NCBI GenBank assembly: GCA_029551925.1 | Contig: JAKPEO010000024.1 | Coordinates: 1 to 41,605, forward strand | Direction: 5' to 3' | From: a bacterium | Lineage (GTDB): Bacteria; JAGOBX01 | Length of the DNA stretch: 41,605 nt | Part shown: positions 8,781 to 18,554 of the stretch, one piece after another | How positions within the stretch are numbered: position 1 is the stretch's first letter | How the letters are laid out: each line of letters opens with the position of its first letter | Position numbers and translations under genes: made by a program | The notes under the pieces: generated by a model | What the model was told of the DNA's origin: nothing | Seen by the model: only the letters and a program-made list of their open reading frames with translations | Database searches by the model: none

Positions 8781-11015
8781 TTGAATTTATTAAAAATTAT
8801 AAGGCGGATTTTTTATGAAATTAAAAAATTTTTTATTTTTTTAATTTTTATTGTAATATTAATTTCAAAAGCAAATGCTGAAAAATATGAAATCGAAATT
8901 TTCAATATTTTGCCTGAGCAGATTGCAGTTCAATTAACAAATGAATTTAATATCCAAATAAATAGCGACAATAACAAAAAAATAATATTTTTTGAAGCTA
9001 CGCCTGAACAATATAATAATATATTAAAAAGAGTCGAAGAAATAGATATTGAACCAACCACCACTAATGTTACAGATTCTCAAAAATTAGAAGAACTAAA
9101 TAACACATCAGTTATCTCAACGCCTACAGAACCAAACGAGTCAATAGAAGAAAAAGAAATTACAGAGTATGTTTTTTTAAATTATCTTGCCGCGATAGAT
9201 ATGCAAAAAATTATTGAAGATAAATTCGGTAAAGATTTATTTTTGATGGTAGATAAATTCAAGAATGCTTTTATAATAACTGCGCAGCCAAAAGTAATAG
9301 CAGAGATAAAAAAATTTTTAAAACAATTAGATAAAGATTATATTGAAGCGAAATCAGAAGCAGAAGCATTAGAACTGCCGCAAAACACAGAAATTTTTAA
9401 ATTACAATACATAGCGCCAGATAGAATGAATGAAATTATTTTAAGTCATTTTGGTAAGTGTATAATATCAATAGATAATGCTTCAAATGCATTGATTATA
9501 ACTGACAGACCGTCAAAATTAGCGCAGATAGGGGAGTTAATAAAAAAACTTGATAAACCTGAACAAGAGCAAGTATTAGAAGGAATACAAATAAAATACG
9601 CTGAAATAAACAATATTTTCAAAATTCTCCAAAGTATGTATGATGTTAAAAAGATGGATATTGATGACAAACAAAAGAAGATCTATATAAGTGGTCCAAA
9701 AAGTAAAGTCGAAGAAATAAAAAAATTTATTGAAGAATATGATTATGAACCGCCAGTGATACTTGTTGAAGGCACTATCTTATCTGTTAATATAGCAAAA
9801 GCAAAGCAATTAGGAATGAAATACGAGCATTCAGGCGGATTTATTTTTGATGAAAACGCTGGAAAATTTACAGAAGAGCCGGTAGTGCCATCTGACAAAC
9901 TTACTGCTTCTGGCAGAACTACTGGTTCAAAAGTAATAGGCGAATTTACTGCGGGCGTTGCGCTTTCGCAAGTAATGTATCAATACACATCAAAAAGCGG
10001 CAAAGTTCAAGAAGTATCTTTGCGCGCATTAATTGATAATAATGTAGCGGAAGCAGTATTAAAGCCGCATATAACATTTGTCAGCGGACGTTCTGGTATA
10101 TTCGAACAAAATCAAAATATCCCATTAAAATCTAAAGATGCAAATAATAATCCGATAACCACAATAATGTCCGTAGGTTTAACTTTATCTGTCGGCGGAA
10201 TTGCAGTGCCAATTGAAATCACAGACGACCACGGCAATAAAAAACATACATATAAAATTATAGTATCTGAATTAAAACTTACAGATGGTAATAAAGAAGA
10301 AGGCGAAGCATCGCGCGAAACTATTTTTGAAGCGAGTCAAATTGTTAATGATGGACAATTGATAATACTTGGCGGCGCGATAAACGATAAATCAATGAAA
10401 AAAAATTCTAAAGTGCCGTTACTTGGCGATATACCTATTATAAAACATTTATTTACATATCAAGATTCGTCAAAATCAGCTACTGAGATGCTGGCATTGT
10501 TAAGATTAACTGTTATGACGCCAGAAAGTTATAAATATAAAGCCGCGCAATTTACATCGTCAAAAGATTTAAGACCAATAGAATACGGCGGCAAGGTAAA
10601 TGACAGTATTCAAGAGCATCCATTAAAAACAGCGGAATGGTCATCAAAAATTATATATGAAGAAAACGGCGGATATTTTGATTTAATACACGATAAAATA
10701 AATGCAGACGTGATGACGCGTATAGATAGACAATTTAAAAGAAATATTCGCGGCAGAGTCAAACTTGTTCAAGAATGGAGCAATTCTGAACTTGTGCGTA
10801 AATTGATATTCAATGATAAAGGTTTGAAAAAAGCGTTTGAAGATATGTCTGCGGAATTTAAACTTTCTTGTTTTGAAATTTTATTGATTGCTAGACATTT
10901 AGGTTCGATTAATGACGAAGTATATTTGATGTATTATGAATTTTTAGATAAAAATGGGTTGATGGCTGACAGGGATCTAAAAAAAAATAAGAAAAAAAAC
11001 AAAGAAAATAATTGA
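8781..11015 (+). CDS. Secretin (GspD/PulD superfamily), start region probably frameshifted
   Basis: The product is an outer-membrane secretin, the ring channel of type II-like export systems. N-terminal ring domains of the NolW/N1 type repeat at about residues 130-190, 200-260 and 262-325 (FLNYLAAIDMQKIIEDKFG, then NAFIITAQPKVIAEIKKFL). The secretin core follows (LVEGTILSVNIAKAKQLGM; IVNDGQLIILGGAINDKS; VPLLGDIPIIKHLF). About 115 C-terminal residues past the core are charged, helical and not recognised. The in-frame start is a TTG at 8781 lacking a ribosome site. A better ATG at 8815, with GGCGG 7 bases upstream, is one base out of frame: it would give a clean signal peptide (MKLKNFLFF joined to LIFIVILISKANA) if the T7 run at 8836-8842 had one more T. 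No other type II secretion genes are in the window. Confidence 0.88.
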   Translation: MNLLKIIRRIFYEIKKFFIFLIFIVILISKANAEKYEIEIFNILPEQIAVQLTNEFNIQINSDNNKKIIFFEATPEQYNNILKRVEEIDIEPTTTNVTDSQKLEELNNTSVISTPTEPNESIEEKEITEYVFLNYLAAIDMQKIIEDKFGKDLFLMVDKFKNAFIITAQPKVIAEIKKFLKQLDKDYIEAKSEAEALELPQNTEIFKLQYIAPDRMNEIILSHFGKCIISIDNASNALIITDRPSKLAQIGELIKKLDKPEQEQVLEGIQIKYAEINNIFKILQSMYDVKKMDIDDKQKKIYISGPKSKVEEIKKFIEEYDYEPPVILVEGTILSVNIAKAKQLGMKYEHSGGFIFDENAGKFTEEPVVPSDKLTASGRTTGSKVIGEFTAGVALSQVMYQYTSKSGKVQEVSLRALIDNNVAEAVLKPHITFVSGRSGIFEQNQNIPLKSKDANNNPITTIMSVGLTLSVGGIAVPIEITDDHGNKKHTYKIIVSELKLTDGNKEEGEASRETIFEASQIVNDGQLIILGGAINDKSMKKNSKVPLLGDIPIIKHLFTYQDSSKSATEMLALLRLTVMTPESYKYKAAQFTSSKDLRPIEYGGKVNDSIQEHPLKTAEWSSKIIYEENGGYFDLIHDKINADVMTRIDRQFKRNIRGRVKLVQEWSNSELVRKLIFNDKGLKKAFEDMSAEFKLSCFEILLIARHLGSINDEVYLMYYEFLDKNGLMADRDLKKNKKKNKENN

Positions 11016-11052
11016 GTGATTATAGTTTAATATAAAAATCGGAGTATATTAA

Positions 11053-13842
11053 ATGAACAAAAAAATTTTGATTATTATATATTTATTATTATCATTATTC
11101 GCCGCTTTTAGCGCAGAAGCGCTGAATATGTCACCGACATTAAAGCAATTATCTGAAAAGCGCAAAACGCCGGCCAATGTAATAATTAAAAAAGCGCCAG
11201 CCGGTAAATCTGATTTAGTATCAGTGATTATTCGTTCGAGTCAAAGCGCTCAGGATTATGAATATATAAAAAAAATTGGCGGTATGCCGCGGTCGATAAT
11301 GGGCGAGTATATTACTGCATTAGTTCCGATAGATAAGCTTTCTGTTTTAAGTGAACGTCAAACAATAATTTTTATTTCTGAAAATAGAAAAAAAAAAATG
11401 CTTCTTGATAATGCGCGTAAAAGCGTTAATGCGGATTCAGTGTATTTAGGCGAGGGCGGTTTAGCAAAAGCATACAAAGGAAACAATGTAATAGTTGGCG
11501 TTGTTGATTCCGGTTTGGATATTTCTCACAATGATTTTAAAGACAGTGTAGGTGGAAGCCGAGTTTTATATTTATGGGATCAGACGGCAGATGCGCAATT
11601 TGGTCCTACTGAAATACCAAATTCTTTTGGTATAGAATGGAGCAAAGAACAAATAGATAATAATGTGTGTAATCAAATTGACGACCACGGACACGGCACA
11701 CATGTCGCAGGTATAGCAGCTGGCAATGGCGCGGCATCTTCTGATGTTTTTCGCGGAATGGCACCAGAAGCCGATATTATTTTTGTAAAAACTGATTTTG
11801 AAAATGATGTTGACGGTGTGAATTATATATTTAAAAAAGCCGAAGCGCTCGGACGGCCAGCTGTTGTTAATATGAGTTTAGGCGGGCATTTCGGTCCGCA
11901 TGACGGCACAAGCAATTATGAACGAAGTTTAGAAGTTTTAACAGGTCGCGGAAAAATCCTTGTTGTTGCAGCTGGCAATGAAGGTATGGATAAAATCCAT
12001 TATTCAGATGTTGCAACTTCAACTCCAAAATATGTAGATTTCAAAATGTTCGATGTATCAGCAAATATTGAACTGTGGTATGATAATCAGACACGCGATA
12101 AAAATGTCACCTTGACTTTTCAAATTTTAGATAATAATAATAACCCAATTGCTGCGCTTGGTCCATTAAATCCTGGAATGTATCTTGAACGAGATTTTGA
12201 TTTTCCAACCGAACCGGTAGTAGACGAATCCGAAACATTTGTAATTGCTGATGCGCGGCTGACGCTTGACCCTAATAATTACGCATCATTAGTAAGCATA
12301 TCATATGGCTCAAAATTAAAATACACTTTAAGAATAATATATACCGGTAATACAAAATTTGATATGTGGCTCGCTACTAATGGCGCGGTGGGCGAGTTTG
12401 AACAAGGCGATACATATTCTACTATCGGCGCGCCGGGCACAGTGGCTTCCGCTATTACAGTCGCGGCTTATACTACAAAAACCGAATGGTGGGGGCAAGA
12501 CGGAAATTATCATTATCAATATTTAGAAGCCGGTTGGCCTACCCATATGGATAATATTGCCTCATTTTCATCGCGCGGGCCGTCGCGCAGATCAGATTGG
12601 ACTGGGTTAAAACCGAATATAAGCGCGCCGGGTGAAATTATTTTTTCAACATTTAGTTCATCAAGCAATGCTCAAACTAAAAACAAAGATATGACTGGCA
12701 AATATGTGAAGATGGAAGGGACAAGTATGGCTACACCTGCTGTAACCGGAATAGTTGCGCTGATGCTTCAAGCCAATCCGAATCTTAATCCTGCAGAAGT
12801 AAAAGAAATCTTAAAAAAATCCGCTAATACTGATGCATATACCGGCGCTGTGCCGAATGTAATTTGGGGCAATGGCAAAATCAATGCTTTGGCAGCCTTA
12901 CTCGAAACGCTAAATATCGTTATTGACACTACTGCTGCCGTGTATATTGATACAAGTAGTTCGATAATTTCTTCGCTGGTCACCGCAAATACCGCTGTTG
13001 CGCAAGTGCTCTTTGATTCGCAATGCGCAGGCGGAAATGTTATAACTGAAAAAGTAAAATCTGAATTATTAAACTATTTGGCTGATGGTTCTGTTGGCGA
13101 TACAATTATTCTTGACCTTGAATTTAAAGATAGAAATTTACCTATCACTATGACAGTTAAAAATATTGAAGATGCCTCAACAAGAGCAAAAGTGGACGCC
13201 GCAGAAAATTCTATTATTGATTTTGGTGGTGGATACGCTTATCAAGTAGCATTAAAAACAGTCCGCGATATTTCATTTATTCGCAACGGCGCGGCGTATA
13301 ATTCTGCGAGTTCATTTAATAAAGCGCGTATAACTTATAATGTTCCGGCTGGGCTGCGCGGCTATCCGCTCGCTGTTTATTATCTTGATGAAACAGACAG
13401 CAGGTGGAAAATCGTTAATGAAAATAATATTAGTTATTCAGCTAATGGCGATACAGTATCAGCGGAATTGACGCATTTTTCAATATACGGACTATTTGCA
13501 AAAGGCGTGCGCAGCGCCAGCGATTTTTCAGAACTTGTAATTTTTCCTAATCCGTTCAGACCAAATGACGGCAATGAATTGACAGGTCTTGAATTCACAG
13601 GTAGTTATAATATCAACAATAAAACAGGAATTCATATTTCTGGGCTTATACCTAATAGTTCTATAAAAATTTATGATATTAACGGCAGATTAGTCGCAGA
13701 ACTTCAGCCGATTTTAGGGACAAGTATGGCTATTTGGGACGCGCGAATGAAAGATGGCAGATTAGCACCGACCGGCTTGTATCTGGTTTTAATAGAAAAT
13801 GCCGGACAAAAACGTATTGAAAAACTGGCAATTGTTAGATAA
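11053..13842 (+). CDS. Exported subtilisin-like serine protease (S8) with C-terminal FlgD-like/sorting module
   Basis: The protein has 929 residues with a signal peptide (residues 1-21) and a propeptide-like region (about 50-115). The S8 catalytic triad is complete: Asp152 (GVVDSGLD), His214 (DDHGHGTHVAG) and Ser558 (EGTSMATPAV), with oxyanion Asn309 (AAGNEG). A roughly 140-residue beta-rich insert (320-460) splits the catalytic domain. The last 95 residues, from FPNPFRPNDGNE through IKIYDINGRLVAEL to PTGLYLVLIENAGQKRIEKL, match FlgD-like Ig and type IX-like C-terminal modules that act in export or surface attachment. GGAG lies 9 bases before the ATG. It stands 37 bases after the secretin gene and before the PorV/PorQ-like gene, so a shared export role is inferred. 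Confidence 0.92.
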   Translation: MNKKILIIIYLLLSLFAAFSAEALNMSPTLKQLSEKRKTPANVIIKKAPAGKSDLVSVIIRSSQSAQDYEYIKKIGGMPRSIMGEYITALVPIDKLSVLSERQTIIFISENRKKKMLLDNARKSVNADSVYLGEGGLAKAYKGNNVIVGVVDSGLDISHNDFKDSVGGSRVLYLWDQTADAQFGPTEIPNSFGIEWSKEQIDNNVCNQIDDHGHGTHVAGIAAGNGAASSDVFRGMAPEADIIFVKTDFENDVDGVNYIFKKAEALGRPAVVNMSLGGHFGPHDGTSNYERSLEVLTGRGKILVVAAGNEGMDKIHYSDVATSTPKYVDFKMFDVSANIELWYDNQTRDKNVTLTFQILDNNNNPIAALGPLNPGMYLERDFDFPTEPVVDESETFVIADARLTLDPNNYASLVSISYGSKLKYTLRIIYTGNTKFDMWLATNGAVGEFEQGDTYSTIGAPGTVASAITVAAYTTKTEWWGQDGNYHYQYLEAGWPTHMDNIASFSSRGPSRRSDWTGLKPNISAPGEIIFSTFSSSSNAQTKNKDMTGKYVKMEGTSMATPAVTGIVALMLQANPNLNPAEVKEILKKSANTDAYTGAVPNVIWGNGKINALAALLETLNIVIDTTAAVYIDTSSSIISSLVTANTAVAQVLFDSQCAGGNVITEKVKSELLNYLADGSVGDTIILDLEFKDRNLPITMTVKNIEDASTRAKVDAAENSIIDFGGGYAYQVALKTVRDISFIRNGAAYNSASSFNKARITYNVPAGLRGYPLAVYYLDETDSRWKIVNENNISYSANGDTVSAELTHFSIYGLFAKGVRSASDFSELVIFPNPFRPNDGNELTGLEFTGSYNINNKTGIHISGLIPNSSIKIYDINGRLVAELQPILGTSMAIWDARMKDGRLAPTGLYLVLIENAGQKRIEKLAIVR

Positions 13843-13868
13843 ATTTAAAAAAGGTAGTGGGAATTATA

Positions 13869-14765
13869 ATGTTTAAAAAAATAATAATAGTGTTCTTAAT
13901 TTTAATTATTAATTGCGCAGCTAATGCGAATATTTTATTGAAAATGAATGAAAATAATGCACAAGTTTCCGCTCTTAGTGGCTCGGCTATTTCATTTGCC
14001 AATATAATAAGTGAAAATCCTGCTTCGTTTTCAGGTATTGAAAAAAATTATATTTCATTTACGAATAATAATTATTTGACTGATATTTCTGTAATGTCTT
14101 TTAAATACGCGGCATATATTGATAAATTAAAAGGCGTAATAAATACTGGCTATACTATTTTTGATTCTGGAAAGATTAGAAAAACATTTATTACCGGCTC
14201 TACAAGTTTTTTAGATGCAGGCACTACTGATATTAATGAAAAGATGTTTATACTCGGATATTCTACGAATATAAAATTATTGTCTTTGGGCGTAAATACT
14301 AAATTTATCAATTCGGATTTTGCAGGAGTGAGCGATAAATCATTAGCGATAGATTTTGGTTTTAATTATAACTTTGAATTTTTAAAGGATAATTTTACAA
14401 TAGGCGGAGTAATAAAAAATCTCGGAAATTCGTTTAAATACGATAGAGAAAAATATTCTGTTCCGTTGCAATACAAATTCGGCGTGAGCGCTTCTTCGGA
14501 TTTTTTAGCGACTGGCTATATGATAAAATTTGGCATTGAAACTATCTACGATAAATACAATCATTTTGATGGCGCTGCTGGCTGCGAAATAGATTATAAA
14601 GAAAAAATTTTTTTACGAGCTGGCTATAATACTACATCTGATCAAGGAAACGGTATTTCCGCTGGTATCGGTTTGAGTTGGAGCGGTTTAAAATTTGATT
14701 ACGGCTGGACACCGTATAGTTCGCTCGGAGACGCGCATTATATAACGCTTTCATATAGTTTTTAA
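13869..14765 (+). CDS. PorV/PorQ family outer-membrane beta-barrel protein
   Basis: The product is a predicted outer-membrane barrel with signal peptide MFKKIIIVFLILIINCAANA. It shows the PorV/PorQ (UPF0164-type) features: NAQVSALSGSAISFANIISENPAS near the N-terminus, alternating polar and apolar strands, NFTIGGVIKNLG, and a C-terminal strand ending in aromatic Phe (LSYSF). In Bacteroidota PorV helps type IX secretion cargo reach the surface; here only the family likeness is seen. I choose the ATG at 13869 because GTGGGA lies just upstream and the signal peptide begins there; the frame also allows a GTG at 13857. It follows the protease gene by 26 bases and probably shares its mRNA. Confidence 0.85.
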   Translation: MFKKIIIVFLILIINCAANANILLKMNENNAQVSALSGSAISFANIISENPASFSGIEKNYISFTNNNYLTDISVMSFKYAAYIDKLKGVINTGYTIFDSGKIRKTFITGSTSFLDAGTTDINEKMFILGYSTNIKLLSLGVNTKFINSDFAGVSDKSLAIDFGFNYNFEFLKDNFTIGGVIKNLGNSFKYDREKYSVPLQYKFGVSASSDFLATGYMIKFGIETIYDKYNHFDGAAGCEIDYKEKIFLRAGYNTTSDQGNGISAGIGLSWSGLKFDYGWTPYSSLGDAHYITLSYSF

Positions 14766-14791
14766 AAAAATAATTTTATTTTAAGTTTAGA

Positions 14792-16414
14792 TTATTCTAT
14801 TTTGATTTTTTTGATAAACATTCCGAATTTGCGATTGTAATCGTCTTTAAACGAATTTGTTAATTCAAAATATAATTCATAAAAATAAGAATTGTCTATT
14901 TCTAAATGTTCTGTCGGTGTTAAAATTAATATCATTTCATTATTTTTTTGTTGTATCCAGAAATTAACTGATTTATTGTTAATGCAAATAGTGTCATTAT
15001 CAGAAAAATTATAATTTTCAAAATATAATTTGATAGTATTGATTTTTTCAGATTTTGCAAAACAGATAGAACCAAATTCAGTAGTCCATACTCCGTCTAA
15101 TTTAATATTCATTTTTTTGTTGTTAATAGGAAAATGCCGCCAATAGCCATAAATAAAATATTTTTCAAATTCAAATGAGTTGTCAAAATTTATATAATTA
15201 GTAGATAAAAATAAATCATTTAATAACTGTGTTTTTTGGCGCTCTTCATATTTTCGATTTTTTTCTAAATATTGAGATAATGTTTTTTTATAGATTTCTT
15301 GAAAATCCGAATTTTGCGGAATAATAATATTTTCGCTATCAATAATCTTCTTTAATAATTGAGCAGTGTAAAAACTTCCGTGTCTGTTAAAATGCGAATC
15401 CCAGCCGAGTATAAATTTTTGCGCATATTCTTTTTTGTCCGGCATAAACATCGCTAAATTATAAAAATTTATATTGGCTTGTTCGAATATATTATGAATT
15501 TTCAAAACAGCTGCGCCTTCAATTATATGGTCGAGCAGTAGCACGACTGAATATTTAATATTATTTTTATCCGCATATTCTTTTAAATTTTTCACGGTTT
15601 TATATAATGGCTGATATATTAATTTCTCCGATATTTTTAAATTAGGAAATAAATAAATATTAGGTTTTTCAGAAGCGGCCAGCGCTAAATTTATTCGTTT
15701 TAATGACATTGCCGCAGCTAAATATAATTTGCTGTATCTAATAAAAATTTTGCGGATGCTAACTTTATTAATGTATCGTTCATTAGTCAAATCATCGGGC
15801 AATAATAGATTCATTAATCTGTATAAAAATGTATTTTTATCTGGCTCTATAAAATACGCTGACTTAATTTGAGGGTATAAAACATTTGTATCACATTCGT
15901 CAATATAATACAAGTCTTCCAAATCATTATGTATAAAAGATAAAAAATTGTATTTGATATTATTATAGTAGTGATTGTAAAACTTCATACTTTCGATAAT
16001 CTGCAAAAAATTATAGCCGCATACTCCGTTATTTAAATGATGCCATTCAGGAAAAGCGGCTATTTGATTATTCAAATATTCTGTAATTGTAAATTTGTCT
16101 TTAAGACCATATCCAAAAAAAATTGAATCGCCGGAATATAAAATGATTTTTTTATCTTTATAATTTTCTTTCGAAACTGCGCGTAATCCGTCTTCATTAA
16201 AATTTAATTTTACGCCAGTTGCATACCCGCGCCAATTAGGAATATGTTCGTATTTAGTATTTACAGTTAATTCAGAGTTTCTGATTGGATATTTATATAT
16301 AGAAAGATAATGGTCAGGCAAATCGAGCCATATGAATCTTACTGCTATCTCAGCGATAATTAATAATAAAAAAAACAACGCTAATGAAAAAAAAATTTTA
16401 GGTATTATTCGCAT
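14792..16414 (-). CDS. Membrane-anchored SGNH/GDSL hydrolase-like protein
   Basis: This 540-residue protein has one N-terminal membrane helix (residues 7-28) and a large extracytoplasmic part. The SGNH signatures are visible: block I YSGDSIFFGYG with nucleophile Ser96, a later NNGVCGYNFLQ block, and GWDSHFNRHG supplying the Asp and His. The last 150 residues are unrecognised and probably beta-rich. Such proteins often add or remove O-acetyl groups on extracellular polysaccharide. That fits its overlap (10 bases) with the upstream GT4 gene, but the substrate is unknown. It ends the minus-strand run that begins with the GGDEF gene at 20970. Confidence 0.75.
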   Translation of the reverse strand: MRIIPKIFFSLALFFLLLIIAEIAVRFIWLDLPDHYLSIYKYPIRNSELTVNTKYEHIPNWRGYATGVKLNFNEDGLRAVSKENYKDKKIILYSGDSIFFGYGLKDKFTITEYLNNQIAAFPEWHHLNNGVCGYNFLQIIESMKFYNHYYNNIKYNFLSFIHNDLEDLYYIDECDTNVLYPQIKSAYFIEPDKNTFLYRLMNLLLPDDLTNERYINKVSIRKIFIRYSKLYLAAAMSLKRINLALAASEKPNIYLFPNLKISEKLIYQPLYKTVKNLKEYADKNNIKYSVVLLLDHIIEGAAVLKIHNIFEQANINFYNLAMFMPDKKEYAQKFILGWDSHFNRHGSFYTAQLLKKIIDSENIIIPQNSDFQEIYKKTLSQYLEKNRKYEERQKTQLLNDLFLSTNYINFDNSFEFEKYFIYGYWRHFPINNKKMNIKLDGVWTTEFGSICFAKSEKINTIKLYFENYNFSDNDTICINNKSVNFWIQQKNNEMILILTPTEHLEIDNSYFYELYFELTNSFKDDYNRKFGMFIKKIKIE

Positions 16415-17616
16415 AATTCATCGTAAAGTTTGTTATATTTAGCCGCTATAATACGCCAGTCAAAATTTCTTACTACATATTCGCGATTTTCAAAACCAAT
16501 ATGTTTGCATTTTTCATAATTAAATAATAATTGCATTATTTTTTCAGCGAGCGCTTCGGCATTGCGCGGCGGCACTAATAAATTTTTATTACGCTCGCCT
16601 AAAATTTCAGGCGGACCGCCGGCATTAGTAGATATTACCGGAAGTCCGCACGCCATTGCTTCTAATATACTCATACCAAACGGCTCGCATAATGATGGTA
16701 ATACATAAATCTGCGCTTTTTGAAAATAATTGATTGTATCTTTATGTATAGCGGCCGGTAGAAATTCAATACAATCATTTAATTTTAAATCATCAGTTTG
16801 TTTTATAAAAAAATCTTTGTCAGGACCATCGCCGACTATCAATAATTTTATATCAGGTATTTGTCTGCGAATAATATTTATCGCTTGAATCAAATATTCT
16901 AAACCCTTTCTGCGTACAATATACGCAAGAAAAAGTATAGTATTGTTGTCCGGCAGTTTTGCCGAGGGCTTGAAATAATATGTATCTACGCCAATCGGTA
17001 TTTTTACAATTTTATTTTGATATTTATCAGGCAGAAATTTTCGCGCGCAATCGAGCGTTACCACAATTTTATCTGCAAACTCCAATGTTTTTTCAAATTT
17101 TTCTTTATTGATTTTTTTTAAATAGCGTTTAATATGATTTTTTATTCTGCCGACTATCGGAAAATCTTTTTTTAAAATTATTTCATTAAAACTATATTCT
17201 TCTGGCTTTAAATCTGTCCACGGATGAAATACCGGTCCTACAATTAACGGTTTTTTTAATATAGGCGAATAACTTTGATTTATATTGACAGGCATCATAT
17301 AATGAATAATATCAAACTCGTAATTTTTAAATTCGTTATTGAATAATTTTTCAACTTTTTTACAGTATTTGCGCCAGCGTAGTAAATATTGAAATTCTTC
17401 CGGAGCTGGAAAAAATTCATAATCGCCTAGCGCTAAAATTTCAGCATTATAAATCGCTGTTTGTAATTTTACCTGCGGCGCTAAAACAGTTAAATTATGC
17501 CCGCTCTTGCCTAAAAAATTTAAAAGATTATATGCAATTAAACCCTCGCCAGCAGCAAGGCAATCTGTTAATATTAAAGATGCGCAGGGAAATAAAATAT
17601 TTTTCGGAGAATACAT
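16405..17616 (-). CDS. GT4 family glycosyltransferase
   Basis: This 403-residue GT-B fold enzyme transfers a sugar from a nucleotide donor. An N-terminal acceptor domain (GEGLIAYNLLNFLGKSGH) is followed by a donor domain with FLAYIVRRKGLEYLI, KLLIVGDGPDKDFF, and the retaining-enzyme EX7E motif CEPFGMSILEAMACGLP, then AGGPPEIL. No membrane helices are seen, so it probably works at the inner face of the membrane. It overlaps the SGNH hydrolase gene by 10 bases and follows the HDOD gene by 8, so all three likely form one operon in polysaccharide synthesis. Donor and acceptor sugars cannot be named. Confidence 0.9.
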   Translation of the reverse strand: MYSPKNILFPCASLILTDCLAAGEGLIAYNLLNFLGKSGHNLTVLAPQVKLQTAIYNAEILALGDYEFFPAPEEFQYLLRWRKYCKKVEKLFNNEFKNYEFDIIHYMMPVNINQSYSPILKKPLIVGPVFHPWTDLKPEEYSFNEIILKKDFPIVGRIKNHIKRYLKKINKEKFEKTLEFADKIVVTLDCARKFLPDKYQNKIVKIPIGVDTYYFKPSAKLPDNNTILFLAYIVRRKGLEYLIQAINIIRRQIPDIKLLIVGDGPDKDFFIKQTDDLKLNDCIEFLPAAIHKDTINYFQKAQIYVLPSLCEPFGMSILEAMACGLPVISTNAGGPPEILGERNKNLLVPPRNAEALAEKIMQLLFNYEKCKHIGFENREYVVRNFDWRIIAAKYNKLYDELCE

Positions 17617-17624
17617 TTATGTTT

Positions 17625-18491
17625 TTAGTTTGTTTTTAAGAATATCATCGCATTATTTAATTCTTCTGTCACAGGCGCTAATAATTCAAAACATTGTTCT
17701 TTTGTCATTTTTATTGCTTTCCAAGTCAATGGATTTAATTCAGGCGGATTTTGGTCGCCAGCAAATCCGATGTTATTAACCACGCAATAGTAATTTGATA
17801 TATATACGCTTAATAATAATTTAAAATCTGGATTTTTATATTCAGAAAAATCTATGCCGTGATGCGATGAAATTGAATGTTTTAAACCGCTTGATAGTTT
17901 CCATTTATCCGCTATTTTTTCGCCTATTTCAGGATGAGAAAATTGCAACTCTTGATTTTCAATTGTTAATATCGAAATATTTTCTTCTTGTTTTCTGCGC
18001 AGAATCGCGTTCATTTCATTTGGAAAATAACGAGCAATAATTAGTTTTCCTATATCGTGCAACAGCCCGGCAATGAAAAATTCTTCTCTATATTTTTTTT
18101 CGACATTAAAAGCGATAGATAAAATTTTTGAGCCAACAGCCACAGCTAATGAATGCTTCCAAAATTCGTCAATATTAAAATTCGATAATTTGAAATCTTT
18201 ACTGTTGAACTGATCAATTACCGCAGTGCTTAATGCTAAATTTTTTATTGTGTTTAATCCTAACATAATAACAGCGCGTTCAAGCGATGTAACTTCCTGT
18301 GAAAGTGCAAAATATGAGGAGTTGATTAATTTTATAACTTTACCTGTTAGCACAGGATCCATTTTTATTACTGTCACTAATTCGCGCGGCGTAGAATTTA
18401 GATTATTCGCAACTTCAATCACCTTTGCGACAGTCGGCGATAAATTAGGCAATTTATCAATTTTTTCTAAAATATCATTTAAATTAATCAT
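17625..18491 (-). CDS. HDOD domain signalling protein
   Basis: The 288-residue protein is a single HDOD domain. It shows LPNLSPTVAKVIEVANN, VIKMDPVLTGKVIKLINSS, ERAVIMLGLNTIKNLALS and an HD pair in FIAGLLHDIGKLIIARYFP. HDOD proteins are regulatory partners without proven catalysis in most cases, often tied to c-di-GMP, motility or biofilm control. Here it lies between a GT4 gene and the gene for a TRAM-like membrane protein, downstream of a GGDEF cyclase, which supports a control role for this block (inference). No Shine-Dalgarno is visible. Confidence 0.9.
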   Translation of the reverse strand: MINLNDILEKIDKLPNLSPTVAKVIEVANNLNSTPRELVTVIKMDPVLTGKVIKLINSSYFALSQEVTSLERAVIMLGLNTIKNLALSTAVIDQFNSKDFKLSNFNIDEFWKHSLAVAVGSKILSIAFNVEKKYREEFFIAGLLHDIGKLIIARYFPNEMNAILRRKQEENISILTIENQELQFSHPEIGEKIADKWKLSSGLKHSISSHHGIDFSEYKNPDFKLLLSVYISNYYCVVNNIGFAGDQNPPELNPLTWKAIKMTKEQCFELLAPVTEELNNAMIFLKTN

Positions 18492-18554
18492 ATAAAAAAA
18501 ATATATTTTTTTAAAAAAAATTCAATATATTTTTTAATTTTTTAAATTTAAATT

